Source of the DNA: Bacillota bacterium
GTDB lineage: Bacteria > Bacillota > SHA-98 > UBA4971
NCBI GenBank assembly: GCA_024653485.1
Contig: JANLFY010000007.1
Coordinates: 1 to 64,000, forward strand
Direction of reading: 5' to 3'
DNA length: 64,000 nt
The notes under the pieces are model-generated. The model was given only the letters and a program-made list of their open reading frames with translations. It was not told the origin of the DNA and did not search any database. The translations under genes were made by a program, and so were the position numbers. Positions 45,551-53,445 of the stretch are shown piece by piece (the stretch's first letter is position 1; each line of letters opens with the position of its first letter).

Positions 45551-46882
45551 ATGGGACATGACGAGCGGCAGACCGACGCCAGTGCCAAGCGGTTCGATCC
45601 CATAGTGAGACGGCCGCCGGCGGTGCGTGGCGGGCGGTTTCGGAGGGACGCCGGGCTCATCGCGTTTGTCGTGGTCGTGCTCGGCGTCGTGGTGGCGGTG
45701 CCCGCGTATCTCCTCATCCCTCGGGAGAGGCCATATGTGCTTGCGAACTACACGTATGCCGAGGTTAGGCTCGGGGAATTCCATGACGAGGTCGGCGCTC
45801 CGGGCACGGTTGTGCCTGCCCGCACTGTGGAGGTGAGAGCAGGTTCCGGAGGCATAGTTCAGGAGATCATGGTGGCACCGGGCGAACGGGTAGACTTGGG
45901 CGCTCCCGTCTGTCAGCTCCACTCCCCGGAGCTCGTCACGAAGCGAGAGGACGCTCGTCACCAGGTGCTTTCGGCCGAGGACAGCCTTGCGAAGGCGCGG
46001 CTGGACGCGTCCCTGACCGAGAAGCGCCTCGAGCGCGAGCTCGCTGAGGCAAGGAAGACGCTCGCCGCGGCGCAGGCGAAGCACGCGGATGCGCGGCAGC
46101 TTTACGAGGCGGGTGCCATCCCGAGAAGGCAGGTGGATGAGGCCCAAACCGAGGTGGACCGGGCGCAGTCGCAGGTCGAGACAAGGGAGTTGGAGTTATC
46201 CGCGGCGAAGTCGGTGGGTGCGCTCCAGATCGATACCTGCGCGCGGCAGCTCGAGGCGGCGCGATCGAGCCTGAAAAGCATAGAGGACGCCATCGCCGGT
46301 CTCGTGCTGCGGTCGCCCATCCAGGGGACGGTGCTTGACGTTCCCGTGGTGCCAGGTGCGATGGTAGGCCAAGGTACCGTAGTCGCTCAGGTGGCGGACC
46401 TCAAGCGTCTTGTGGTAAAGGCGAAGGTCAGATCGTTCGACGTGCAGCACGTCACCGTCGGCCAGCGGGCCACGGTCATCATCGGCGGGGCGAGCCTTGG
46501 CGGGCGAGTGCATACCGTGGCGCCCAAGGCCGATGAGAGCGGGGAGGGTACCACAGTGGAGGTCGTTGTCGAGCTTGACTCTCCGTCCAAGGACGTGCTG
46601 CCCAATAGCGCGGCGTACGTCGAGATCCAGGTGAGAGAGCGCCGCGGAGTGTCGTACCTTCCGCGCGGGGCATACCTGGCTAGCGGGCAGGAGATGTTCG
46701 TCTATGTGGTAGAAGGCAATCGGGCGTATCAGCGGGACGTGCGGTTCGGCAAGGCCTACGACAACGCCGTAGAGGTCTTGGACGGGCTTTCCGCGGGCGA
46801 GAAGGTAATCACGTCCTCATACGAGGAATTCAAACACAGGCGTGAGATCAAGGTGCTGCCTGAGGGGGGAAGGGCGCAGTGA
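45551..46882 (+). CDS. Membrane-fusion/adaptor protein of an ABC exporter (MacA/HlyD-like)
   Basis: A single N-terminal membrane helix (LIAFVVVVLGVVVAVPAYLLI, about residues 33-53) is followed by a split biotinyl-lipoyl domain (VRAGSGGIVQEIMVAPGERV and VLRSPIQGTVLDVPVVPG), a long coiled coil between them (about 125-240), and beta-barrel domains. The coiled-coil hairpin is long enough to reach an outer partner or the cell wall. GGGAGG precedes the ATG by 7 nt. It lies between the permeases and the ATPase; the stop overlaps the ATPase start as GTGA. Confidence 0.93.
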   Translation: MGHDERQTDASAKRFDPIVRRPPAVRGGRFRRDAGLIAFVVVVLGVVVAVPAYLLIPRERPYVLANYTYAEVRLGEFHDEVGAPGTVVPARTVEVRAGSGGIVQEIMVAPGERVDLGAPVCQLHSPELVTKREDARHQVLSAEDSLAKARLDASLTEKRLERELAEARKTLAAAQAKHADARQLYEAGAIPRRQVDEAQTEVDRAQSQVETRELELSAAKSVGALQIDTCARQLEAARSSLKSIEDAIAGLVLRSPIQGTVLDVPVVPGAMVGQGTVVAQVADLKRLVVKAKVRSFDVQHVTVGQRATVIIGGASLGGRVHTVAPKADESGEGTTVEVVVELDSPSKDVLPNSAAYVEIQVRERRGVSYLPRGAYLASGQEMFVYVVEGNRAYQRDVRFGKAYDNAVEVLDGLSAGEKVITSSYEEFKHRREIKVLPEGGRAQ

Positions 46883-47592
46883 GCGGACACGGCGAGAACA
46901 CCGGGAAATGGCCTTTCATCCAGCTTCGAGATGTTGCCAAGGTATACGCCATGGGCAGGGTGGATGTAGCCGCTCTGTTCAGAGTGACGCTCGATGTGGA
47001 GCGCGGAGAATACGTGGCGGTGATGGGCCCATCCGGCTCGGGTAAGTCCACACTCCTGAACATACTAGGAGGGCTTGACGTGCCGACTTCAGGCAGGTAC
47101 TTGCTTGAGTCAGTGGACATATCGAGACTGCCAGACAGGGAGCTCGCCAGAATCCGTTGTCGCCACTTCGGGTTCGTATTCCAGAGCTACAACCTCTTCC
47201 CCGAGTTCAACGCTCTCGAGAACGTGATGGTGCCCATGATGTATGCGAACATTGGCGCCGCTGAACGGAGAAGGCGAGCGGCGGGATTGCTCGAGTCGCT
47301 CGGCATGGGCCCGAGGATGCGGCACTATCCGAGCCAGCTCTCCGGAGGCGAGCAACAGCGCGTTGCCATCGCGAGGGCGCTTGCCAACGACCCCGATGTC
47401 ATCCTGGCGGATGAGCCCACAGGGAACCTCGCTACTCAGCAAGGCAGGGAGATCCTTGCCATATTCGATGACCTCAATTCACGGGGCGTCACGATAGTGA
47501 TGGTGACGCATGACGAAGGCGTTGCGACCCATGCAAAGAGGCTTGTGCTCCTTCGAGATGGACGAGTCGAGAGCGATCGGCGAGTGGCGTAG
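46879..47592 (+). CDS. ABC exporter ATPase (MacB/LolD type)
   Basis: The 237-residue ATPase has Walker [12 protein letters not shown]-loop [12 protein letters not shown], signature LSGGEQQR, Walker [12 protein letters not shown] and the His switch VTHD, matching the LolD/MacB subfamily that works with FtsX-type permeases. The GTG start overlaps the adaptor gene. It closes a five-gene unit: SCP2 protein, two permeases, adaptor, ATPase. Confidence 0.95.
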   Translation: MSGHGENTGKWPFIQLRDVAKVYAMGRVDVAALFRVTLDVERGEYVAVMGPSGSGKSTLLNILGGLDVPTSGRYLLESVDISRLPDRELARIRCRHFGFVFQSYNLFPEFNALENVMVPMMYANIGAAERRRRAAGLLESLGMGPRMRHYPSQLSGGEQQRVAIARALANDPDVILADEPTGNLATQQGREILAIFDDLNSRGVTIVMVTHDEGVATHAKRLVLLRDGRVESDRRVA

Positions 47593-47617
47593 CAAGCGAG
47601 CACCAAGGCCCCGAGTC

Positions 47618-47649
47618 ACAGTGCGGGAGCGCTACAGTGCGGGAGCGCT
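47618..47649 (+). repeat. Perfect 16-bp tandem duplication
   Basis: ACAGTGCGGGAGCGCT occurs twice back to back (47618-47633, 47634-47649), and a 7-mer, ACTTGTG, is also doubled just after it. It lies between the exporter ATPase and the RlmD gene and looks like recent replication slippage. Confidence 0.8.
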
Positions 47650-47812
47650 TAGGACTTGTGACTTGTGAGAGGAGCGCGGTCTACCGAAGCGGATGGCCAA
47701 AGGGGGCGAGTGCAGCGCCGGCCACGGAGAAGTCATTGGAAAGGAAAGGGAACAAGGATTGACGCGTGTTTGCATGAGCCATGCAGATCCGTCCGGAAGG
47801 CGTAGCAAGGCA

Positions 47813-49291
47813 ATGGAGCAAGACCAGGTTCTTCGCATCAGCATCACGGATCTGAACCACTCGGGGGAGGGCGTCGGCAGGAAGGACGGGCGCGTGGTCT
47901 TCGTGCCGTACGCGGCGCCTAGCGATGAGGCCCTCGTCAGGATAGTTGAGGAGCGGCGGGGATTCGCCAGGGCGGAGCTCCTCTCGCTCGAAAGGGAGTC
48001 CCCCAACAGGGTGCTGCCGCCGTGTCCCGTGTACCTCCAGTGCGGCGGATGCCAGCTCCAGCACATCTCGTACGACGCGCAGCTGGCCTACAAGAAGCGC
48101 CGTGTGGAGCAGGCCTTGAGGCGTATAGGCAAGTTCGACGGCGTTCTCGTCAAGGATTGTCTCGCCGCGCCTTCGACCTTCCATTACCGCAACAAGGCCA
48201 AGTTCTCGTATTCCTCCCGCGGCGGCGGCGCGGACGTGCCGGACTTTGTGTCCGGGTTCTACGGCCGTCGGACCCACGACGTGGTCGACCTCAACGAGTG
48301 CTTGATCCAAAGCGACACGAACAACGAGGTGTTCCAGGCGCTGAACGCCATAATCGCGCGCGGGGGCGTACGCGTGTGGCAAGGCGGGGCGGCGAAATGC
48401 GCTGGAGCGGGTGGAAGGGCGGCCGCTGGCGGGGCGATCAAGCACCTCGTGGCTAGGTGCGGCCGCGAAGGCGCGCAGGCCATAGCGGTGCTGGTGACCG
48501 CCGAAGGACGTCTTCGCGGGATCGAGCGAGTTGCCGATGAACTCATGCTTGCCGTTCCCAAGCTGGCAGGGGTGGTTGAGGAGGTCGAGCCGGCGAAAGG
48601 CCGTGGCAGCGGGGGGAGGGACGAGGAGAGCGCGTGCGGTGGCCACAGAGACGACGGAGAGGGGGTCCAAGGCTCCGGAGCAAGGCCCCTGCGCGACGAC
48701 GCTCCCAGGGTGGTGAGGGGCGTGGGCTTTTTCCGTGATCGCGTGCTCGGCCTCGAGTTCACCGTGAACGCGGCCTCGTTCTTCCAGGTCAACGCGGAAG
48801 GCATGGAGGTGCTCTACGAAGAGGTGTTGCAAGCCGCGGACCTCTCCGGGGGTGAGGTGGCCCTCGACGCATACTGCGGCGTTGGGACCATTACCCTTGC
48901 TCTCGCGCGCCAATGCAGGCACGTGTACGGCGTAGAGGAGTCGCCGTCGGCGGTTGCCGACGCTAGAGTGAACGCGACACACAATCGCGTAACGAATTGC
49001 TCTTTCGTGGCGGGACGGGTGGAGGACGTGCTCACGGCGAAGATTCTTCCACGCCACGTGCACACGGTGGTGCTGGATCCCCCGCGCGCGGGATGCGACC
49101 CCAGGGCCCTTCATGCGCTGTCCCTGCTCGGCCCCGGTCGTATAGTGTACGTGTCGTGCGATCCGGAGACCCTCGCCCGCGACTTGAGGATTCTGGCAGA
49201 CAGTGGTTACGAGGTGGCAAGCGTGCAGCCGGTGGACATGTTTCCGCAGACTTCCCACGTTGAAACGGTCGTCCTGTTGTTGGCCGGCTAG
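47813..49291 (+). CDS. 23S rRNA (uracil-C5)-methyltransferase, RlmD/RumA-TrmA family
   Basis: Domains in order: N-terminal TRAM RNA-binding domain, iron-sulfur cluster region (PVYLQCGGCQLQH with further Cys), and a SAM-methyltransferase domain with ALDAYCGVGTITLALA, VLDPPRAGCD and the catalytic Cys in YVSCDPETLARDL. It methylates U to m5U in 23S rRNA, most likely at U1939 or a neighbouring site. A Gly/Glu/Arg-rich insert of about 35 residues (near 48600-48700) breaks the middle of the protein. Start uncertain: ATG 47813 (492 residues) best fits the TRAM boundary; ATG 47774 is possible. Confidence 0.93.
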   Translation: MEQDQVLRISITDLNHSGEGVGRKDGRVVFVPYAAPSDEALVRIVEERRGFARAELLSLERESPNRVLPPCPVYLQCGGCQLQHISYDAQLAYKKRRVEQALRRIGKFDGVLVKDCLAAPSTFHYRNKAKFSYSSRGGGADVPDFVSGFYGRRTHDVVDLNECLIQSDTNNEVFQALNAIIARGGVRVWQGGAAKCAGAGGRAAAGGAIKHLVARCGREGAQAIAVLVTAEGRLRGIERVADELMLAVPKLAGVVEEVEPAKGRGSGGRDEESACGGHRDDGEGVQGSGARPLRDDAPRVVRGVGFFRDRVLGLEFTVNAASFFQVNAEGMEVLYEEVLQAADLSGGEVALDAYCGVGTITLALARQCRHVYGVEESPSAVADARVNATHNRVTNCSFVAGRVEDVLTAKILPRHVHTVVLDPPRAGCDPRALHALSLLGPGRIVYVSCDPETLARDLRILADSGYEVASVQPVDMFPQTSHVETVVLLLAG

Positions 49292-49304
49292 CCAGGTAGG
49301 CCGA

Positions 49305-49577
49305 TTGCGCAGGAAAACGGACCGACCGATTCCCGGACACCTCCTCTTGAGGGTCGCGAGGCAGCTCGCAGACGAATGCGTCAGCCCGCCGGTGAAGGCC
49401 GGCGATGTCCTTGTCCGCGATGTCATGGGAACGGGCGCCAACGTGGTGGCCACCAGCGATCTTGACGACTCCTGCGACTCGCCGACCCCCGGAATCAGGG
49501 GAGGGACGTGTGGCCTCATTGAGGCTCGCGTCTCGCGGGGCGAGGGTGCTATTGACATCCGCTTTCCCCCACGGTAA
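49305..49577 (+). pseudogene. N-terminally truncated DUF1667-family remnant
   Basis: The frame reads RKTDRPIPGHLLLRVARQL, then PPVKAGDVLVRDVMGTGANVVATSDL, which is the C-terminal half of DUF1667 proteins (their typical text is TDKPIPKE...APVKIGDVIIKNVLGTGVDVVATR). The N-terminal half with its CxxC Cys motifs is absent, as are the FAD oxidoreductase and glycerol-3-phosphate dehydrogenase-like genes that normally accompany it. A TTG at 49305 with AGGTAGG 4 nt upstream could still start a 90-residue product. The last ~40 residues are unlike the family. Confidence 0.65.
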
Positions 49578-49609
49578 TCTGGTTGCAAACCACATTGGGG
49601 GCATCGGCG

Positions 49610-50830
49610 ATGGTCAGCGCAACGATCGAACTCTCGGGCCACATCATCGACTCTCGGATCCTCCCGAGGGTGATGGACGCAATCATGGACATGGGCGGAG
49701 ACTTCCACATCGAGGAGATCAGGGTCGGTCGAACGAAGCAGGACACGAGCTACGCGAGAATCGAGATCAAGGCGTCGACGCCTCAGGCTCTGGAGGACAT
49801 CGTCGAAAAGGTGCAGAGCCTCGGCGCGACCGTCGCGGACCAGGAGGAAGTGGTCTTGGAGGCGGCGACGAAGGACGGAGTATTCCCGGAAGGTTTCTAT
49901 TCCACGACGAATCTCGACACTTTCGTGAGGGTGGCGGGGTCGTGGGTGCCAGTACGCGACATCGAGATGGACTGCGGTATTGTGGTCGACGCCACCTGCG
50001 CGCCGCCGGTAGCGCGCTGCGTGCCGCTCCACCGTGCCAGAGCTGGCGACCTCTTTGTCGTGGGATCCAGGGGCGTAAAGGTCGTGCCGCTCGAGAGGGC
50101 GAGGCATCGCGAGATATTCAGCTTCATGGGGAGCGCCGTGTCGAGTGAACGGCCGAAGGCCCTGGTCGTCGAGGAGATCGCCAGGGCCATGAAAGACGTC
50201 AGGACTCGCGGCAAGAAGGTTCTCGCCGTTGCGGGCCCCGCGGTCATTCACACGGGCGCAGGCAAACATCTTTCCGCCTTGATCCAGGCCGGCTACGTGA
50301 ACGTGCTTTTCGCGGGAAACGCCGTAGCGGTCCACGACGTCGAATCCGCGCTCCACGGCACTTCCCTCGGCGTGTACCTCGAGAACGGCGCGGCGGCCGC
50401 GGAAGGTCACGCCCATCACCTCCGCACGATCAATACCATACGCAGGTTGGGCGGGCTTCGCGCTGCAGTGGAGGCCGGGGTGCTCAAGAAGGGCGTCATG
50501 CACTCGTGCATCACTCATGGGGTGGACTACGTGCTCGCGGGCTCTATCCGGGATGACGGGCCGCTCCCAGATGTGATCACCGATACTGTGAAGGCCCAGG
50601 ACGAGATGCGCCTCAGGCTGAAAGACGTCGAGCTGGCGCTCATGCTGGCCACCATGCTCCATTCCATCGCCACCGGGAACCTGCTCCCGAGCCGGGTCAA
50701 GACCGTGTGCGTGGACATAAACCCCGCCACCGTCACCAAGCTGGCAGATAGGGGGAGTCTTCAGGCCGTGGGAATAGTGAGCGACGTGGAGTGGTTCCTC
50801 AAAGAGCTGGTCGCGCGGCTGGTGGCTTGA
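49610..50830 (+). CDS. TIGR00300/LOR-SDH family protein, archaeal-type ornithine cyclodeaminase-like
   Basis: The 406-residue protein matches the LOR/SDH-type family in archaea and some bacteria: SATIELSGHIIDSRILPRVMD, DMGGDFHIEEIRVG, then AGPAVIHTGAGKHLSALIQAGYVNVLFAGNA-type Rossmann segments and GVYLENGAAAAEGHAHHLRTIN. A methanogen member has been reported as an ornithine cyclodeaminase (ornithine to proline), and related domains occur in cyanobacterial ArgZ/AgrE. GGGGG lies 7-9 nt before the ATG at 49610. No other arginine or proline genes are adjacent, so the reaction here is inference. Confidence 0.85.
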   Translation: MVSATIELSGHIIDSRILPRVMDAIMDMGGDFHIEEIRVGRTKQDTSYARIEIKASTPQALEDIVEKVQSLGATVADQEEVVLEAATKDGVFPEGFYSTTNLDTFVRVAGSWVPVRDIEMDCGIVVDATCAPPVARCVPLHRARAGDLFVVGSRGVKVVPLERARHREIFSFMGSAVSSERPKALVVEEIARAMKDVRTRGKKVLAVAGPAVIHTGAGKHLSALIQAGYVNVLFAGNAVAVHDVESALHGTSLGVYLENGAAAAEGHAHHLRTINTIRRLGGLRAAVEAGVLKKGVMHSCITHGVDYVLAGSIRDDGPLPDVITDTVKAQDEMRLRLKDVELALMLATMLHSIATGNLLPSRVKTVCVDINPATVTKLADRGSLQAVGIVSDVEWFLKELVARLVA

Positions 50831-51204
50831 GGGCGTGTGGACGGCACCGGGGCAGCGGCCGCGGCACTTGCCAAGATGTTCGCGGAGCATTTCTCGCGGT
50901 TTTCGGACATCCCCGAAGCTGTGAGGGCCGCTGGGCCCAGGGTGTAGCTGGAGGCCCATCGAGGAGGCCGGGGATGGCGCCGCCCCGCGCCGAGGGCCGT
51001 TTCGCGTGCCGAGCCTGAAGGAGCGCGTGTGGCGCCGTCGAAACATAGCGCTGAGGTCTTGAGAATATCGTGAGAAGGGGCGCACGGTGTGCAGCCGGCC
51101 TGCGGCTTCGGTTGGGGAGCGAAAGGCGGGTAGGCCGGGGAAGCAAGCCGCAGAGTCGGGCAATCGCCCCAGGGTTGGGCTGACGCCAAGGGGGTGGGGA
51201 CGCG
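50831..51204 (+). other. Mostly non-coding gap before sppA
   Basis: A 36-codon frame (GTG 50837 to TAG 50947) begins right after the preceding gene, with GAGGG 3 nt before its start and a protein-like helical sequence, but it is too short to judge. The rest shows GC-rich short inverted repeats and no gene. The sppA ribosome binding site (AAGGGGG) lies at the right end. Confidence 0.4.
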
Positions 51205-52140
51205 GTGCGAAAGAAGGTCGTGGTCCTCGGCGTCGTCGGGCTGGCCGTCATCTCCCTGGCAGTGCTCCTTCGCATGGGGCCGCCGTCCGGAGAGGGCGAC
51301 GCCGCGAGCGTCCGCCAAGGAGCTACCGGCAACAGGATCGCCATCGCTTACCTGCAGGGGCCCATCGCCGAAGGGCGCTCCTACATGTCCACCACCGGTA
51401 CGGTAACGCCGAGGCTTGTGGCTAGGTACCTTGAGAAGCTCGAAGCAGACCCTTCGGTGAGGGCGGCCGTGATCAGAATAGACAGCCCGGGCGGCTCCGT
51501 GGCCGCGTCCCAGGCGATAGCCGGAATGATCGAGGAGTTCTCCAAACCGATCGTCGTGTCCATGGGGGATATCGCTGCCTCGGGCGGTTACTACATATCT
51601 GCTCCGGCGGACCGCATCTTCGCCATGCCCGGCACCATGACCGGATCCATCGGCGTGATAACGAGCGTGATGGATCTCCACGGACTGTACGAGAAGCTGG
51701 GCATAAAGGACCAGATAATCAAGTCCGGCCGTCACAAGGACATGTACCAGCGTACACTCACACCGGAGGAACGTGATCTCATTCAGGGTCTGCTGGACGA
51801 CGCGTACGAGCAGTTCGTGACCTACGTTGCCGTTCATCGCGGCCTGACGGTGGAGAGAGTCCGGGAGCTTGCCACGGGCGAGCTGTTCTTGGGGAGCAGG
51901 GCGGTGGAGCTCGGGCTAGTGGACGCTGTGGGCGATCTTGACGACGCGGTGGCTGCGGCTGCGGAGCTGGCGGGCGTGAAGTCTCCGACGGTGTACGAGG
52001 TCCCTCCGCCCATCTTCGTCGTAGATCTCTGGAGCTTGCTCGGCGATGTGGGCGCTCTCATGGACAGTCTCATCATGAGCCCGGAGGAACGCCTCCTCTT
52101 GCGGCTGCGAGATGATCCCTTGCCGGAACTGCGTTACTAG
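51205..52140 (+). CDS. sppA: Signal peptide peptidase SppA (short form)
   Basis: The 311-residue protein has one N-terminal membrane helix and a single S49 peptidase domain. The Ser126 in DIAASGGYY and Lys178 in KSGRHKDM keep the 52-residue spacing of the Ser-Lys dyad in Bacillus SppA. Other family segments are AVIRIDSPGG and GTMTGSIGVI. It degrades cleaved signal peptides at the membrane, with the active site outside. GTG start with GGGGG upstream. It is followed by a Yip1-domain gene with a 23-nt gap. Confidence 0.95.
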   Translation: MRKKVVVLGVVGLAVISLAVLLRMGPPSGEGDAASVRQGATGNRIAIAYLQGPIAEGRSYMSTTGTVTPRLVARYLEKLEADPSVRAAVIRIDSPGGSVAASQAIAGMIEEFSKPIVVSMGDIAASGGYYISAPADRIFAMPGTMTGSIGVITSVMDLHGLYEKLGIKDQIIKSGRHKDMYQRTLTPEERDLIQGLLDDAYEQFVTYVAVHRGLTVERVRELATGELFLGSRAVELGLVDAVGDLDDAVAAAAELAGVKSPTVYEVPPPIFVVDLWSLLGDVGALMDSLIMSPEERLLLRLRDDPLPELRY

Positions 52141-52163
52141 GTGGGAGCGAGGGGAGGATGGAC

Positions 52164-52772
52164 ATGTCTGACGGAGTCTTCGACTGGCTGTACGGGGTCC
52201 TCGCGGAACCGTCGGAGGCGCTTCGAGCGGTGGCAGCGAGAAAACCCGTCGGCTGGGCGCTCGCGGTCATCGTCGGGACCGCGACGCTCCTAGCCGCGGC
52301 GGGGGTCTCCCAGACCAACTTCGCCGCATTGACGGGGGCGACGTTCGACGAGTTAGCGCGCATCGAGCTTACCGTCGCCGTCATCCTTTCAGTCGCGGGC
52401 TGTTTCGTCATCGTCGGGCTTCTCCATCTCGTCGCTCGCCTCTTCGGGGGTCGAGGGAGCTTCCCAGGGCTTCTCTCTGCCATGGGATTCGCCCAGTTTC
52501 CCTCTTTGCTGTGGCTGCCTTTCATGGCGCTCGCGCGCGTCGACGGGCCGGTGGCGGCGGGCCTGTCGACCGTGGGGTTCATCGGGATCGCTATCTGGGT
52601 GGCGGCTCTGTGTGTAGTCTCTTTGCGGGAGACCCACGGGTTGTCGACCGGCGCCGCCGTCGGCGTGTGCGTGTTTGGCGCAATGATTCCGGTGGTGGCG
52701 GTGGCAGGGTTGATCCTCCTGGGGATCGTGCTTGCCGGCGCCATCGGCGCGGCGTGGCTCGGTGCATTCTGA
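52164..52772 (+). CDS. YIP1-family integral membrane protein
   Basis: The 202-residue protein has five hydrophobic segments and the Yip1-type N-terminal signature FDWLYGVLAEPSEALRAVA, followed by a helix-rich domain with a conserved Gly/Pro pattern (GFAQFPSLLWLP). The bacterial function is unknown. ATG 52164 is chosen because GGGGAGG then sits 6-7 nt away; the ATG at 52158 would touch it. It converges with lemA. Confidence 0.82.
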   Translation: MSDGVFDWLYGVLAEPSEALRAVAARKPVGWALAVIVGTATLLAAAGVSQTNFAALTGATFDELARIELTVAVILSVAGCFVIVGLLHLVARLFGGRGSFPGLLSAMGFAQFPSLLWLPFMALARVDGPVAAGLSTVGFIGIAIWVAALCVVSLRETHGLSTGAAVGVCVFGAMIPVVAVAGLILLGIVLAGAIGAAWLGAF

Positions 52773-52809
52773 ACGATGTGGGAGCGGGGCTCGCCCTCGC
52801 GTCGCCTGG

Positions 52810-53445
52810 TCAGTCTTCGGGCGCGAGGGAATCCATGTCAAGCCTCGCCTTCTCCGCCTCGTAGTAGTCGTACGAGGCAGGGAAGCCCAGCATCCCGCCC
52901 ACGAAGCTTTGCGGCCACTGAGACCTGAAGGTGTTGTAGTTCCTTATGGCTACCTGCCAATCGTCGAGGGCAGTGCGTATCTCGTTGACGGCTTCCTCCA
53001 GACCTCTCATGGTTTGCTGCACTATGGGCGGCGAGAAAAGCTGAGGGTACGCCTCGCGCAGGGCGTTCACGTTGACCGAGAGAGCGAGGCCCTCCGCAGC
53101 TTCGCGGAACTGCGTCGCCGCCTGCACCGTCTTCTGAGGGTCCCCCTCTGTCGTCGCCGCTGCGAACTCTTGGGCAGCTCTATCCACTGCCTCGGCGCGC
53201 GCCCTTATGACGTCAGTGAGCGTGTCTTTCTCATGTTCCAGGAAGTCCTTCTCTATCGCCCACAGTCCTTTGATCTTCTCGCTCAACGTCTCGAGTGCGG
53301 CGCCGTATCGTCCTTCCTGCGCCAACACGCCCTGCTGTAACCCGACCAAGCCGCGCTGAGTCTTCATGATCCAAGAGAATCCCGCAATCACCACAAAGCC
53401 GATGGCGACCAAGCCCGCGATCCCGAAAAGGCATCCTCTTCTCAA
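52810..53445 (-). CDS. LemA family protein
   Basis: The 211-residue protein has one N-terminal membrane helix (CLFGIAGLVAIGFVVIAGFSWI) and a helical-bundle domain of LemA type, ending SFVGGMLGFPASYDYYEAEK. LemA proteins are membrane-anchored helical bundles of unknown function, often encoded with TPM-domain proteins, as here. TTG 53445 is chosen because it overlaps the upstream stop as TTGA and has GGGAG 5-6 nt ahead; longer in-frame starts add Arg-rich sequence. It is the last gene of a tight three-gene set. Confidence 0.9.
   Translation of the reverse strand: MRRGCLFGIAGLVAIGFVVIAGFSWIMKTQRGLVGLQQGVLAQEGRYGAALETLSEKIKGLWAIEKDFLEHEKDTLTDVIRARAEAVDRAAQEFAAATTEGDPQKTVQAATQFREAAEGLALSVNVNALREAYPQLFSPPIVQQTMRGLEEAVNEIRTALDDWQVAIRNYNTFRSQWPQSFVGGMLGFPASYDYYEAEKARLDMDSLAPED

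Noticed and set aside
47681-51163. A very long open frame (1160 codons) on the minus strand
   Set aside because: It lies opposite RlmD and the LOR/SDH-type gene, both with clear family motifs. Its translation is His/Arg/Pro-rich with no recognisable domain, as expected of antisense frames in GC-rich DNA.
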